A stretch of 64,000 bases of DNA from Geopseudomonas aromaticivorans (lineage in GTDB: Bacteria > Pseudomonadota > Gammaproteobacteria > Pseudomonadales > Pseudomonadaceae). The position numbers were made by a program, and so were the translations under genes. The first letter of the stretch is position 1. Each line of letters opens with the position of its first letter. The notes beneath the pieces are model-generated. The model saw nothing but the letters and a program-made list of their open reading frames with translations. It was not told the DNA's origin and did no database searches. This document shows, in pieces, positions 27,716 through 36,278 of the stretch. Where the stretch lies: assembly GCF_019097855.1 (NCBI RefSeq), contig NZ_JAHRGL010000049.1, forward strand, positions 161,767 to 225,766. Direction: 5' to 3'.

Positions 27716-29578
27716 ATGGCCATCATCGGCATCGATCTGGGCACCTCCAACTCGGCCGCGGCGGTGCTGCGCGGCGGGCGGCCGGTGCTGATCCCCAGCG
27801 CCGAGGGCATCAGCCTCGGCGGCAAGGCCTTCCCCAGCTACGTGGCGATCACCGCCGACGGGCAGATGCTGATCGGCGAGCCGGCACGGCGCCAGGCGGC
27901 GGCCAACCCGGAGGGCACCACCACCGCGTTCAAGCGGCGCATGGGCAGCCGCGAGCGCATCCGCCTGCGCGAGCGCGAGTTCAGCCCCGAGCAGCTGTCG
28001 GCCTTCCTGCTGCAGAAGATCAAGCGCGACGCCGAGGCGTTCCTCGGCGAGCCGGTGACCCAGGCGGTGGTCACCGTGCCGGCCTACTTCGACGACAACC
28101 AGCGCAGCGCCACCAAGGACGCCGCCGGCATCGCCGGGCTGGAGGTGGTGCGCCTGGTCAACGAGCCGACCGCCGCCTCGCTGGCCTACGGCCTCGATCG
28201 TGCCGGCGAGGAGCTGCGCATCGCGGTGATCGACCTGGGCGGCGGCACCCTCGATGTCACCGTCATGGAGTTCGGCAAGGGTGTGTTCGAGGTCAAGGCC
28301 ACCAGCGGCGACACCAGCCTGGGCGGCACCGACATGAACCAGGTGCTGTTCGAGGCGCTGGCCGAGCGCTTCCGCGCACAGAGTGGCATCGACGTGCGCC
28401 AGGACCCGAAGGCCGCCGCGCGCCTGCTGGAGGCGGCCGAGCTGGCCAAGATCGAGCTGTCCACCAGCGTCACCGCGCACCTCAGCCTGCCGTACATCGG
28501 CGTGGCCGGCGGCCAGCCGCAGCACCTGGAGCTGGACCTGTCGCGCGCCGAACTGGAGCGCCTGGTGCGCCCGGTGATTGAGCGCTGCCGCGCGCCGGTC
28601 GAGCAGGCGCTGCGCGACGCCGGCATCACTCCCCGGCAGATCGACCGCATCGTCTTCGTCGGCGCGCCGACGCGCATGCCGGTGGTGCGCGCCTTCTTCG
28701 AGGAGCTGCTCGGCCGCCAGGCCGAGCTGGGCGTCGATCCGATGGAGTGCGTGGCCTGCGGCGCGGCGATCCAGGCCGGGGTGCTCACCGGCGAGGTGCA
28801 GGACATCGTGCTGGTCGACGTCACGCCGCTGACCCTCGGCGTGGAGACCCTCGGCGGCGTGGCCACGCCGCTGATCGCGCGCAACACCCCGGTGCCGGTG
28901 AAGAAGACCGAGACCTTCACCACCGCCGCCGACCTGCAGAGCGCGGTGACCATCCACGTGTTCCAGGGCGAGCGGGCGATGGCCGCCGACAACGTCAGCC
29001 TCGGCCAGTTCAACCTCGACGGCATCCCGCCGGCGCCGCGCGGCGTACCGAAGATCGAGGTCAGCTTCGACATCGACGCCAGCGGCATCCTCGAGGTGTC
29101 GGCCAAGGACCTGGCCAGCGGCAAGAGCCAGTCGGTGCGCATCAGCGGCTCGACGCGCCTGGCCCGCGACGTCAAGGAGCGCATGGTCAAGGAAGCAGAG
29201 CAGTACGCCGACGCCGACAAGCAGCGCCGCGAGGACGCCGAAACGCTCAACGGCGCCGAGAGCCTGAGCTACCAGGCCGAGAAGCTGCTCGCCGACTTCG
29301 CCGACAAGCTGACCCAGGAGATGAAGGAGCGCCTGGAACAGGCCCGCCGCCAGACCAAGGCGGCCTGCGACCAGCGCGACGTGGCGCTGGCCAAAGAGCG
29401 CGTCGAAACTCTGCGCAAGCTGCTCAAGGAGGCCGGCACGGTGATCTATGCGCAGACCCAGCCGCCCGGCGCGGGCGGTCCCTACCAGGAGGTGCGCTAC
29501 CCGCCCGGCGCCCAGCCGAACGAGCCCAAGCCCGGTCCCGGCGGCCGCGTGGTGGATGCCGACTACCACCAGGAGTGA
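27716..29578 (+). CDS. DnaK-type Hsp70 chaperone, divergent second copy
   Basis: A 620-residue Hsp70. The ATPase domain (1 to about 370) has [57 protein letters not shown] and [19 protein letters not shown]. The interdomain linker region reads [17 protein letters not shown], and the substrate-binding domain follows with a helical lid. The tail ends VVDADYHQE after a Pro/Gly-rich stretch, echoing the DnaK acidic tail. A shortened segment after MGSRERIRL in subdomain IB (lost loop near residues 75-95) distinguishes it from housekeeping DnaK. No grpE is nearby; the DnaJ partner follows after 3 bases. A 91-base spacer before it may hold an internal promoter. Confidence 0.9.
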   Translation: MAIIGIDLGTSNSAAAVLRGGRPVLIPSAEGISLGGKAFPSYVAITADGQMLIGEPARRQAAANPEGTTTAFKRRMGSRERIRLREREFSPEQLSAFLLQKIKRDAEAFLGEPVTQAVVTVPAYFDDNQRSATKDAAGIAGLEVVRLVNEPTAASLAYGLDRAGEELRIAVIDLGGGTLDVTVMEFGKGVFEVKATSGDTSLGGTDMNQVLFEALAERFRAQSGIDVRQDPKAAARLLEAAELAKIELSTSVTAHLSLPYIGVAGGQPQHLELDLSRAELERLVRPVIERCRAPVEQALRDAGITPRQIDRIVFVGAPTRMPVVRAFFEELLGRQAELGVDPMECVACGAAIQAGVLTGEVQDIVLVDVTPLTLGVETLGGVATPLIARNTPVPVKKTETFTTAADLQSAVTIHVFQGERAMAADNVSLGQFNLDGIPPAPRGVPKIEVSFDIDASGILEVSAKDLASGKSQSVRISGSTRLARDVKERMVKEAEQYADADKQRREDAETLNGAESLSYQAEKLLADFADKLTQEMKERLEQARRQTKAACDQRDVALAKERVETLRKLLKEAGTVIYAQTQPPGAGGPYQEVRYPPGAQPNEPKPGPGGRVVDADYHQE

Positions 29579-29581
29579 GCG

Positions 29582-30697
29582 ATGGCCGAGGCCGCGGCGG
29601 CGAAACGCGACTACTACGAGGTGCTCGGCGTGGCGAAGGAGGCCGACGCCAAGGCGATCAAGGACGCCTTCCGCCGCCTGGCCATGCAGTACCACCCCGA
29701 CCGCAACAAGGCGCCGGGCGCCGAAGCGCGCTTCAAGGAGATCGCCGAGGCCTACGCGGTGCTCTCCGACCCGAAGAAGCGCGCCGACTACGACGCCGGC
29801 GGCTTCGCCGGGGTCGAGGGCCTGCGCCCGGAAGACCTGTTCGGCGGCATCGACTTCGAGGACCTACTCGGCGGCATGGGCTTCGACGGCGGCGGGCTGT
29901 TCGAGCGCTTCTTCGGCGGCCGCGGCCACGCGCGCCACACCGGCCCGCCGCGCGGCGAGAACATCGAGATGCTGCTGCAGGTGCCGCTGGAGCGGGTGCT
30001 ACACGGCGGCGAGGAGCGGCTGCACCTCGAACGCCCGCAACCCTGCCCGGCCTGCCAGGGCAGCGGCGCCAAGGCCGGCACGGTGCCGCGCCAGTGCGCG
30101 ACCTGCAAGGGCAGCGGCCAGGCGGTAAAGAGCCGCCGCGAGGGCGGCGTGCTCTACCAGCAGATCAGCCCCTGTGCCGAATGCCATGGCGTCGGCAGCT
30201 TCATCGACCAGCCGTGCCCGGACTGCCACGGCAGCGGCCGCCTGGAGCGCGGCGAGACGCTGACGGTCAAGGTGCCGGCCGGCGTCGAGGAAGGCATGGC
30301 CCTGCGCATCCCCGGCCACGGCATGCCGGCGCCGCCCGGCGGCCAGGCCGGCGACCTGTTCGTGGTGGTGCGCTCGCAACCCGACCCGCGCTTCGAACGC
30401 GACGGCGCCGACCTCTGGCGCCCGCAGGAGCTGGCGCTGCTGGATGCGGTGCTCGGCACCGAGCTGTCGGTGGCGACCCTCGACGGCAGCGCCAAGGTCA
30501 GGGTGCCGCCCGGCACCCAGCCCGACACCGTGCTGCGCCTGCGCGGCAAGGGCCTGCCGCACTTCGGCCACGCCGGCCGCGGCGACCTGCTGCTGCGCCT
30601 CGTGCTGCAGGTGCCGGCGCACCTCACGACCGAGGAGCGCAGCCTCTACGAACAACTGCGCCGGCTGCGCGAAGCGGCCGGCAGGAGCAAACCATGA
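29582..30697 (+). CDS. DnaJ-type Hsp40 co-chaperone
   Basis: A 371-residue type A J-protein. The J domain occupies about 9-72, with the HPD motif at residues 38-40 (YHPDRNK). The Gly/Phe-rich linker spans 73-115 (FGGIDFEDLLGGMGFDGGGLFERFFGG). A zinc domain with four CxxCxGxG repeats follows at 155-220 (CPACQGSG, CATCKGSG, CAECHGVG, CPDCHGSG), then the C-terminal client-binding domains (GVEEGMALRIPGHGMPAPPG). It stimulates the ATPase of the DnaK encoded just upstream. Its stop overlaps the rtcB start (ATGA), linking the chaperones to RNA repair in one translation unit. Confidence 0.92.
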   Translation: MAEAAAAKRDYYEVLGVAKEADAKAIKDAFRRLAMQYHPDRNKAPGAEARFKEIAEAYAVLSDPKKRADYDAGGFAGVEGLRPEDLFGGIDFEDLLGGMGFDGGGLFERFFGGRGHARHTGPPRGENIEMLLQVPLERVLHGGEERLHLERPQPCPACQGSGAKAGTVPRQCATCKGSGQAVKSRREGGVLYQQISPCAECHGVGSFIDQPCPDCHGSGRLERGETLTVKVPAGVEEGMALRIPGHGMPAPPGGQAGDLFVVVRSQPDPRFERDGADLWRPQELALLDAVLGTELSVATLDGSAKVRVPPGTQPDTVLRLRGKGLPHFGHAGRGDLLLRLVLQVPAHLTTEERSLYEQLRRLREAAGRSKP

Positions 30698-32124
30698 ACC
30701 TCAACCAGTTCCGCCAGCGCGCCCCCTTCGAGTGGGAAATGCCCCAACACGGCGCCATGCGCGTGCCGGGGGTGATCTTCGCCTCGCGCGAGCTGCTCGA
30801 GGCGATGGACGCCAAGGTCGGCGAGCAGCTGGCCAACGTCGCCGCCCTGCCCGGCATCGTCGACGCCGCCTACGCCATGCCCGACGCCCACTGGGGCTAC
30901 GGCTTCCCGATCGGCGGGGTGGCCGCCTTCGATCCTGACGCGGGCGGTGTGGTGTCCGCCGGCGGGGTCGGCTTCGACATTTCCTGCGGGGTGCGCAGCC
31001 TGCACACCGGCCTGCAGGAGACCGACATCGAGGCGGTCAAGGAGCGCCTCGCCGACGTGCTGTTCCGGCGCATCCCGGCCGGCCTCGGCAGCACTGGCGC
31101 GCTGCGCCTGACCGGCGCGGAGATGGGCGCCATGCTGCGCGGCGGCGCCAAGTGGGCGGTGGAGCAGGGCTTCGGCAGCCTGGAAGATCTGGCGCGGATC
31201 GAGGAAGGCGGCTGCATGGCCGGCGCCGTGCCGGCCGAGGTGTCCGCCGAGGCCAAGCACCGCCAGCGCGACGAGATGGGCACCCTCGGCTCCGGCAACC
31301 ACTACCTGGAGGTGCAGGTGGTCGACGAGCTGTTCGACCTCAAGGCGGCGCAGGCCTACGGCCTGGCGGTTGGCGACGTGCTGGCCACCATCCACTGCGG
31401 CTCGCGCGGCATGGGCCACCAGATCGGCACGGATTTTTTGCGAGAGATGGTGATCGCCGCGCCGCGCGCCGGCATCGCGCTCGCCGACCGCGAGCTGGCC
31501 TGCGCGCCGCTGAAATCGGACCTGGGGCAGAGCTACCTGGGCGCCATGCGCGCGGCGATCAACTGCGCGCTGGCCAACCGGCAGATCCTCACCCACCTGG
31601 CCCGCCAGGCGTTCGCCGAGCTGTTCCCCGGCATCCAAATGCCGCTGCTCTACGACGTATCGCACAACACCTGCAAGGAGGAGAGCCATATCGTCAATGG
31701 CGAGCGCCGCCGCCTATTCGTCCACCGCAAGGGCGCCACCCGCGCCTTCGGCCCCGGCCACCATGAGCTGCCGGCCGAGTACCGTGCGGTCGGCCAGCCG
31801 GTGCTGATCGGCGGCAGCATGGGCACCAGCTCGTGGATTCTCGCCGGCAGCGGCGGCAACCCGGAGCACGCCTTCGCTTCGGCCTGCCACGGCGCCGGGC
31901 GGGCGATGAGTCGCCACGAGGCGCTGCGCCGCTGGCAGGGCCGCGGCGTGGTCGACGAGCTGGCGCGGCGCGGCATCCTGATCCGCAGCCCGAGCCTGCG
32001 CGGCGTCGCCGAGGAGGCGCCGCTGGCCTACAAGGACGTCGGCGCAGTGGTCGAGGCCGCCGAGCGCGCCGGCCTGGCGCGGCGGGTGGCGCGGCTGCGC
32101 CCGCTGGTGTGCGTCAAGGGCTGA
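30694..32124 (+). CDS. rtcB: RNA-splicing ligase RtcB (3'-phosphate RNA ligase)
   Basis: GTP- and Mn-dependent ligase joining RNA 2',3'-cyclic phosphate or 3'-phosphate ends to 5'-OH ends, for tRNA or other RNA repair. The 476-residue sequence keeps the metal site in GVGFDISCGVR (Asp95, Cys98), GSGNHYLEVQ, HCGSRGMGHQ and DVSHN, the GTP-contacting HRKGATRAFGPGHHELP, and the nucleotidylated His399 in ACHGAGRAMSR. It lies at the end of the operon, whereas Pseudomonas rtcB is usually with rtcA/rtcR under sigma-54 control; neither is seen here. Archease, its activator, lies at the upstream edge of the locus. Its start overlaps the dnaJ stop. Confidence 0.95.
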   Translation: MNLNQFRQRAPFEWEMPQHGAMRVPGVIFASRELLEAMDAKVGEQLANVAALPGIVDAAYAMPDAHWGYGFPIGGVAAFDPDAGGVVSAGGVGFDISCGVRSLHTGLQETDIEAVKERLADVLFRRIPAGLGSTGALRLTGAEMGAMLRGGAKWAVEQGFGSLEDLARIEEGGCMAGAVPAEVSAEAKHRQRDEMGTLGSGNHYLEVQVVDELFDLKAAQAYGLAVGDVLATIHCGSRGMGHQIGTDFLREMVIAAPRAGIALADRELACAPLKSDLGQSYLGAMRAAINCALANRQILTHLARQAFAELFPGIQMPLLYDVSHNTCKEESHIVNGERRRLFVHRKGATRAFGPGHHELPAEYRAVGQPVLIGGSMGTSSWILAGSGGNPEHAFASACHGAGRAMSRHEALRRWQGRGVVDELARRGILIRSPSLRGVAEEAPLAYKDVGAVVEAAERAGLARRVARLRPLVCVKG

Positions 32125-32161
32125 GCCGCGGCCCGCACAGACCCCAAGGCCAGAAACAAAA

Positions 32162-32185
32162 AGCCCGAGGCACGGGCCTCGGGCT
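32162..32185. terminator. Hairpin terminator between rtcB and dedA
   Basis: Arms AGCCCGAGGC (32162-32171) and GCCTCGGGCT (32176-32185), loop ACGG, preceded by AAACAAAAA. On the minus strand the A-run becomes a U-run, giving a standard terminator for the DedA gene; it can also stop rtcB transcription. Confidence 0.8.
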
Positions 32186-32212
32186 GGATGACGAGAGTGC
32201 GGGGCCGCCGGC

Positions 32213-32821
32213 TCAGGCCTCGGCGCTGGCGCCCTTGTGGGTCACCAGGCGGTACAGGTACACGCCGACCACCACCAGCACCACCACCTTGGACAGCGGG
32301 TCGACGTAGTCGGCGACCAGTGCGTACTGGCCGTGCAGCAGGTAGCCCGCGCAGGTCAGCAGCCCAGTCCACACCAGCGAGCCGAGGGTCGAATAGAACA
32401 GGAAGGCGCGCATCGGCATGGCCACCATGCCGGCGGGCACCGAGATCAGGGTGCGCACCGCCGGCACCAGGCGGCCGAACAGGGTGGCCTGCCAGCCGTG
32501 GCGCTCGAACCATTCGGAGGCGACGTCCACATCGCGCGGCGACAGCGTCATCACCCGGCCGAAACGCCCGGCCAGCTTCTTCAGCCGCGCGCTGCCGAAG
32601 AAATAGCCGGCGTAGTACCAGGGCAGGGCGCCGAACACCGAACCGGCGGTGCCCGCCAGCAGCACGCCGAGCACGCTCATCTCGCCCTTGGCAGCGGCGA
32701 AGCCGGCCAGCGGCATGATCAGCTCGGAGGGGATCGGCGGGAAGACGTTTTCCAAGACCATCAGCAGGAACACGCCGAGGTAGCCCGTCTGCCCGATGAA
32801 ATCGACTATGCCTTCAAACAT
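32213..32821 (-). CDS. DedA family inner-membrane protein
   Basis: A 202-residue membrane protein. It begins MFEGIVDFIGQTGYLGVFLLMVLENVFPPIPSELIMPLAGFAA, containing the DedA ENVFPPIPSE motif with the key acidic residue, and continues with the FGRLVPAVRTLISVPAGMVAMP segment whose arginines are conserved in DedA proteins. Four to six helices are present. Family members act as polyprenyl- or phospholipid-translocating and proton-dependent stress-resistance proteins. It is minus-strand, downstream of the hydrolase gene. Confidence 0.88.
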   Translation of the reverse strand: MFEGIVDFIGQTGYLGVFLLMVLENVFPPIPSELIMPLAGFAAAKGEMSVLGVLLAGTAGSVFGALPWYYAGYFFGSARLKKLAGRFGRVMTLSPRDVDVASEWFERHGWQATLFGRLVPAVRTLISVPAGMVAMPMRAFLFYSTLGSLVWTGLLTCAGYLLHGQYALVADYVDPLSKVVVLVVVGVYLYRLVTHKGASAEA

Positions 32822-32937
32822 TCGTGGAACTCTCTCGCGCCAGCGCGCCTGGGTTGTCTATGCCGTGCTCCGCACGGGTTGAGTCTGCGCCCATGATAAC
32901 AGCGGCGCAGCCCGGAAGGCGCCGCCGGCTGCACCGC

Positions 32938-33870
32938 TCAGGCGAAACGTTCGCCCAGCAGTTCGAACAGCCGCCGACGCTGCGCCTCGTCCTCGTTGAC
33001 CAGATGATGGCGCGCGCCGGACAGGATCAGCTGTTCGGGCTGGTGGAACTTGTCCTGCAGCACGCCCAGGTTGTGCTGCCAGTCCACCGTGGTATCGGCG
33101 TCGCCCTGGATGATCAGCGGGCTCTGCCCCGAGCGCGGGGCGCTCTCGATATGCGGGATCCAGCGCGCCAGCGCGCCGACCCAGGCGGTGGGCAGGATCT
33201 GCGCCTGCATGGGGTCGCGGCGGACGAAGTCGAGGAAGGCCGTATCGCCGGAGTTGTCGCTGTAGCGCCGGGCGATCTGGCTGACGAAGGGGTTGAGCAG
33301 GTGGTAGCTGAGCTTGGCCCGCGCCCAAGCGTGCGGGCGCACCAGCGGGGCGAGCAGCACGGTCTGGCCGAGGTCGGGCCGCGGCGCGCCGGTCAGCAGG
33401 TAGTCGAGCAGGATGGCGCCGCCGGTACTCTGGCCGAACAGGTGCCAGGGTTGCGGCAGGTGCAGCAACTCCGCGGCCTGGAACAGCGCGGCCAGTACGG
33501 CCTGGTATTCGGCGAAGTCGCCGATGCTCGCCGGCGCCCCCTCGGACAGGCCGTGGCCGGGCAGGTCGCAGGACAGCACGGCGAAGTTCATCGCCAGCGC
33601 CCAGTCGAACACGTGGCGGTACAGGCCCATGTGGTCGTAGTAGCCGTGCAGCAGCAGGATGGTCGCCCGCGCGTCGTCACGCCACCAGCCCTGCACGGCC
33701 AGCTTGCGCCCCTCGACCTCGACCCAGCCGAGGCGGCTGTGGATGTCCGCGCGGTGCTGCAGGCCGTAGTAGCGCCGGTAGGCCTGCACCTGCGGGCCGC
33801 TCTCCGCCGCCGCGGCGGACAGAGGGGGCAGTTGCTGGCGCAGACGCTGGGGATCGAAGGTTTCGTTCAT
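32938..33870 (-). CDS. Alpha/beta hydrolase (serine hydrolase, lysophospholipase-like)
   Basis: A 310-residue hydrolase. The fold is recognised from ILLLHGYYDHMGLY (oxyanion strand), VLSCDLPGHGLSEG, the nucleophile elbow FGQSTGG, the acid in IIQGDADTTVDW, and the catalytic His in SGARHHLVNE. These features fit the S33/hydrolase_4 group containing lysophospholipase and monoacylglycerol lipase relatives. No signal peptide is seen, so it should act in the cytoplasm. The substrate is unknown. It is divergent from the downstream thioredoxin-like gene. Confidence 0.8.
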   Translation of the reverse strand: MNETFDPQRLRQQLPPLSAAAAESGPQVQAYRRYYGLQHRADIHSRLGWVEVEGRKLAVQGWWRDDARATILLLHGYYDHMGLYRHVFDWALAMNFAVLSCDLPGHGLSEGAPASIGDFAEYQAVLAALFQAAELLHLPQPWHLFGQSTGGAILLDYLLTGAPRPDLGQTVLLAPLVRPHAWARAKLSYHLLNPFVSQIARRYSDNSGDTAFLDFVRRDPMQAQILPTAWVGALARWIPHIESAPRSGQSPLIIQGDADTTVDWQHNLGVLQDKFHQPEQLILSGARHHLVNEDEAQRRRLFELLGERFA

Positions 33871-33980
33871 GGACTCGGCCGCGCGGCGGCGGACTGTGCT
33901 GATGGGTGGCTAATGTCGATCTTCAGACCGGACGCGCGACATGGCAAGCTTGACCGTCATTTTCCGCCGACGCGCCCGCC

Positions 33981-34553
33981 ATGCCCCTGCCTCGCCGCAA
34001 GACCGTCATCACCAGCCTGCTCGTCCTGATCGCCGCCGTCGCGCTGTGGAGCCTGTACCAGTGGTACCAGGCCCGCTACATCCGCCCGTTCAGCGAGACT
34101 ACCGTGCTGTTCGACGCCGCCGGCCTGCGCCTGCCCGCCGGACTGGCCGGGCCGGGCGCGATCCGCGTGGTGCACCTGTGGGACCCGCCCTGCCCGTGTA
34201 ACGTCGGCAACCAGCAGCACCTGGCCGAACTGGTGCAGCGCTTCGCCGGCCAGGGCGTGAGCTTCCATGTCTGGCAGAAACCCGGCAGCCGCGGCCAGCT
34301 GCCGGACACCCTCAAGGCCCTGCAGCCGCTGGCCGAGCTGCCCGGCGCCGAACACCTGCCGGCCAGCCCGGCAGTGGCGATCTGGGATCGCGACGGCAAG
34401 CTGGCCTACGTCGGCCCCTACAGCGAAGGCGCCACCTGCACCTCCGGCAACAGTTTCATCGAGCCGGTGCTGGAGGCACTGCTGGCCGGGCGGGCGGTGC
34501 ACAGCACCGGCAGTCTGGCGGTGGGCTGCTATTGCGCGTGGCAGGAAGAATGA
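33981..34553 (+). CDS. DUF6436-like thioredoxin-fold membrane-anchored protein
   Basis: A 190-residue protein with a single N-terminal membrane helix (ITSLLVLIAAVALWSLYQWY) and a periplasmic domain. The sequence VVHLWDPPCPCNVGNQQHLAELVQRF contains a CPC motif where thioredoxins have CxxC, followed by a VAIWDRDGKLAYVGPYSEGATC strand pair. The pattern fits the DUF6436 family of thioredoxin-like proteins; the altered active site leaves the redox role uncertain. A second Cys pair (GCYC) stands at the C-terminus. Confidence 0.6.
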   Translation: MPLPRRKTVITSLLVLIAAVALWSLYQWYQARYIRPFSETTVLFDAAGLRLPAGLAGPGAIRVVHLWDPPCPCNVGNQQHLAELVQRFAGQGVSFHVWQKPGSRGQLPDTLKALQPLAELPGAEHLPASPAVAIWDRDGKLAYVGPYSEGATCTSGNSFIEPVLEALLAGRAVHSTGSLAVGCYCAWQEE

Positions 34554-34622
34554 GGCGAGCGACTCGCCGAGTGTTCTACGCTGCAGTCAGCGCGATTGCC
34601 GCCTGAGCCGAAGGAGTAGCCC

Positions 34623-35075
34623 ATGTCCCTGCTGTTCCCCCCGCCGCTGGTGGTCGTGCTGCTCGCCGGCCTCATGTGGCAGCTCGCCAGGCACCTGCCG
34701 TTCGGCGGCTTCGCCTTCGCCCTGCAGCGGCCGCTGGCCGGACTGGTGGCGCTGGCCGGCCTCGGCCTGATGGCGGCGGCGGCCTGGACGATGCTGCGCG
34801 CGCGCACCACGGTCAATCCGCTCAAGCCCGAGCGCGCCACGCAACTGGTGACCGGCGGGGTGTTCGCCCGCTCGCGCAACCCGATCTACCTGGGCGATGC
34901 GCTGATCCTCGTCGCCCTGGTGCTGGTCTTCGGCAACTGGCTCAACTTCCTGCTGCTGCCGCTGTTCGTCGGGTTCATCGGCCGCTTCCAGATCGCCCCG
35001 GAGGAACGGGCGCTGCAGCGGCTGTTCGGCGACGAATACCGGGCCTACTGCGCGCGGGTACGGCGCTGGCTGTAG
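34623..35075 (+). CDS. Isoprenylcysteine carboxyl methyltransferase-family membrane protein
   Basis: A 150-residue protein with four hydrophobic helices and the C-terminal pattern TGGVFARSRNPIYLGDALI, then APEERALQRLFGDEYRAYCARVRRWL, of the PEMT/ICMT family. Bacterial members are SAM-dependent membrane methyltransferases with largely unknown substrates. An AAGGAG ribosome site precedes the ATG. It is convergent with the TetR gene. Confidence 0.75.
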   Translation: MSLLFPPPLVVVLLAGLMWQLARHLPFGGFAFALQRPLAGLVALAGLGLMAAAAWTMLRARTTVNPLKPERATQLVTGGVFARSRNPIYLGDALILVALVLVFGNWLNFLLLPLFVGFIGRFQIAPEERALQRLFGDEYRAYCARVRRWL

Positions 35076-35100
35076 CCGAGCGCCGCCCCGCGACGAAGGC

Positions 35101-35667
35101 TCAGGCCGGGGCGGACGTGCCAGCCCCGCTGACCAGCCAGGCTACCATCTGCCGCGCCGCCGCCAAGGTTGACGCCTGCACGCCGTTGACCTGACAGGCC
35201 ACGATCAAGCCCTCGCCGATCAGGAACAGCTGGTGCGCCGCCAGCACGGGCTGCGCCAGCCCGGCAGCGGCGCAGACTTCGACCAGCCGGGCAAGCAGCG
35301 CTTCCTTGTGCGCCTTGGCCAGGACATGCGGCCGCTCGCTCGGGGCGGCGTATTCCGCCGCAGCGTTGATGAACGCGCAGCCGTTGAAGTCGGCCTCCTG
35401 CGCCCAGGCCGCGATGAACTCGACGTAGGTCTGCGGCCGTTGCTCGGCCGGCGCCGCTGCGAGCTCCTGCTGCAGACGCGCCAGGAACTCGACGTCGCGG
35501 CGCTGCAGCGCCGCCTCGACCAGTTGCTCCTTGCTGGGGAAGTACCGGTAGAGGGTCTTCTTGGTCACTCCGGCGACCTGGCTGAGCTGCTCCACGCCGG
35601 TGGCGTGATAGCCCTGCCGGTAGAACAGGTTCAGGGCCGATTCGGCGATCTTCTCGGCGGTGCTCAT
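35101..35667 (-). CDS. TetR/AcrR family transcriptional repressor
   Basis: A 188-residue regulator. Residues 1-50 form the HTH: MSTAEKIAESALNLFYRQGYHATGVEQLSQVAGVTKKTLYRYFPSKEQLVEAAL. The C-terminal ligand domain includes FNGCAFINAAAEYA, resembling the group of TetR proteins that often govern redox or detoxification genes. The start at 35667 was chosen over an upstream in-frame ATG. It is divergent from the HPP gene, and the 107-base spacer holds two matching palindromic operators, so it very probably represses both. Confidence 0.85.
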   Translation of the reverse strand: MSTAEKIAESALNLFYRQGYHATGVEQLSQVAGVTKKTLYRYFPSKEQLVEAALQRRDVEFLARLQQELAAAPAEQRPQTYVEFIAAWAQEADFNGCAFINAAAEYAAPSERPHVLAKAHKEALLARLVEVCAAAGLAQPVLAAHQLFLIGEGLIVACQVNGVQASTLAAARQMVAWLVSGAGTSAPA

Positions 35668-35697
35668 GGACTGCGCCTCTTGAAAACGGGAACACAA

Positions 35698-35742
35698 GTA
35701 TACCGATCGGTTGACACTCGCAAAGTATACCGATCAGTATAC
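35698..35742. promoter_or_regulatory. Tandem TetR operators in the tetR/HPP spacer
   Basis: GTATACCGATCGGT at 35698-35711 and the 18-base near-palindrome GTATACCGATCAGTATAC at 35725-35742 share the core GTATACCGATC. A TTGACA at 35711-35716 lies between them. Placement over the divergent promoters fits repression by the adjacent TetR protein. Confidence 0.75.
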
Positions 35743-35774
35743 ACCGCCTCGTTTCCCCCTTCCGGAGATCTCCG

Positions 35775-36275
35775 ATGCCCCTCGCCCGCCTGCTCAAATC
35801 GGCTGCGCCGCCAGCCCCCTCATGGCGCTTCACCATCCTCTCGCTGCTCGGCGCCGTGCTGGCCATCGGTGCCGCGGGCTGGCTGAGCCGGGTATCAGGC
35901 GCGCCATGGCTCATGGCGTCCCTGGGCGCCAGCTGCGTACTGGCCTTCGGCCTCCCCGACTCGCCGCTGGCCCAACCGCGCAATATCGTTGGCGGGCATC
36001 TGCTGGCCACGCTGGTCGGCCTGCTGGTGCTGCACACCCTGGGCGATGCCTGGTGGGCGGGAGCCATCGCCGTCGGCCTGGCCCTGGCGCTCATGCAGCA
36101 AACCCGCACGCTGCACGCCCCCGCCGGGGCCAATCCGCTGGTGGTCCTGGCCAGCCACGCGCCGCTGAGCTTCCTGTTCACGCCAGTGCTGACCGGCTCG
36201 CTGATCGTGGTGCTGGTCGCCTGGGGACTCAACAACGCCCGCAGTCGCAACAGCTATCCGCGCTACTGGCTGTGA
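35775..36275 (+). CDS. HPP family integral membrane protein
   Basis: A 166-residue membrane protein with four helices and the family-defining motif here reading HAPAGANPLVVL (usually HPPAGA). Other landmarks are WLMASLGASCVLAFGLPDSPLAQPRNIVGGHL, typical of the HPP domain. In cyanobacteria and chloroplasts HPP proteins transport nitrite; bacterial roles are less clear. Control by the divergent TetR repressor is predicted from the two operators. It is convergent with znuA, the stops lying four bases apart. Confidence 0.85.
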   Translation: MPLARLLKSAAPPAPSWRFTILSLLGAVLAIGAAGWLSRVSGAPWLMASLGASCVLAFGLPDSPLAQPRNIVGGHLLATLVGLLVLHTLGDAWWAGAIAVGLALALMQQTRTLHAPAGANPLVVLASHAPLSFLFTPVLTGSLIVVLVAWGLNNARSRNSYPRYWL

Positions 36276-36278
36276 AGC

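Noticed and set aside
27653-29695. Minus-strand open reading of 680 codons opposite dnaK
   Set aside because: Shadow of dnaK; no ribosome site or domain.
28747-32124. A single 1,125-codon fusion protein ending in RtcB
   Set aside because: Only the part from 30694 is RtcB; the left part runs out of frame through dnaK and dnaJ and is Arg/Gly-rich noise.
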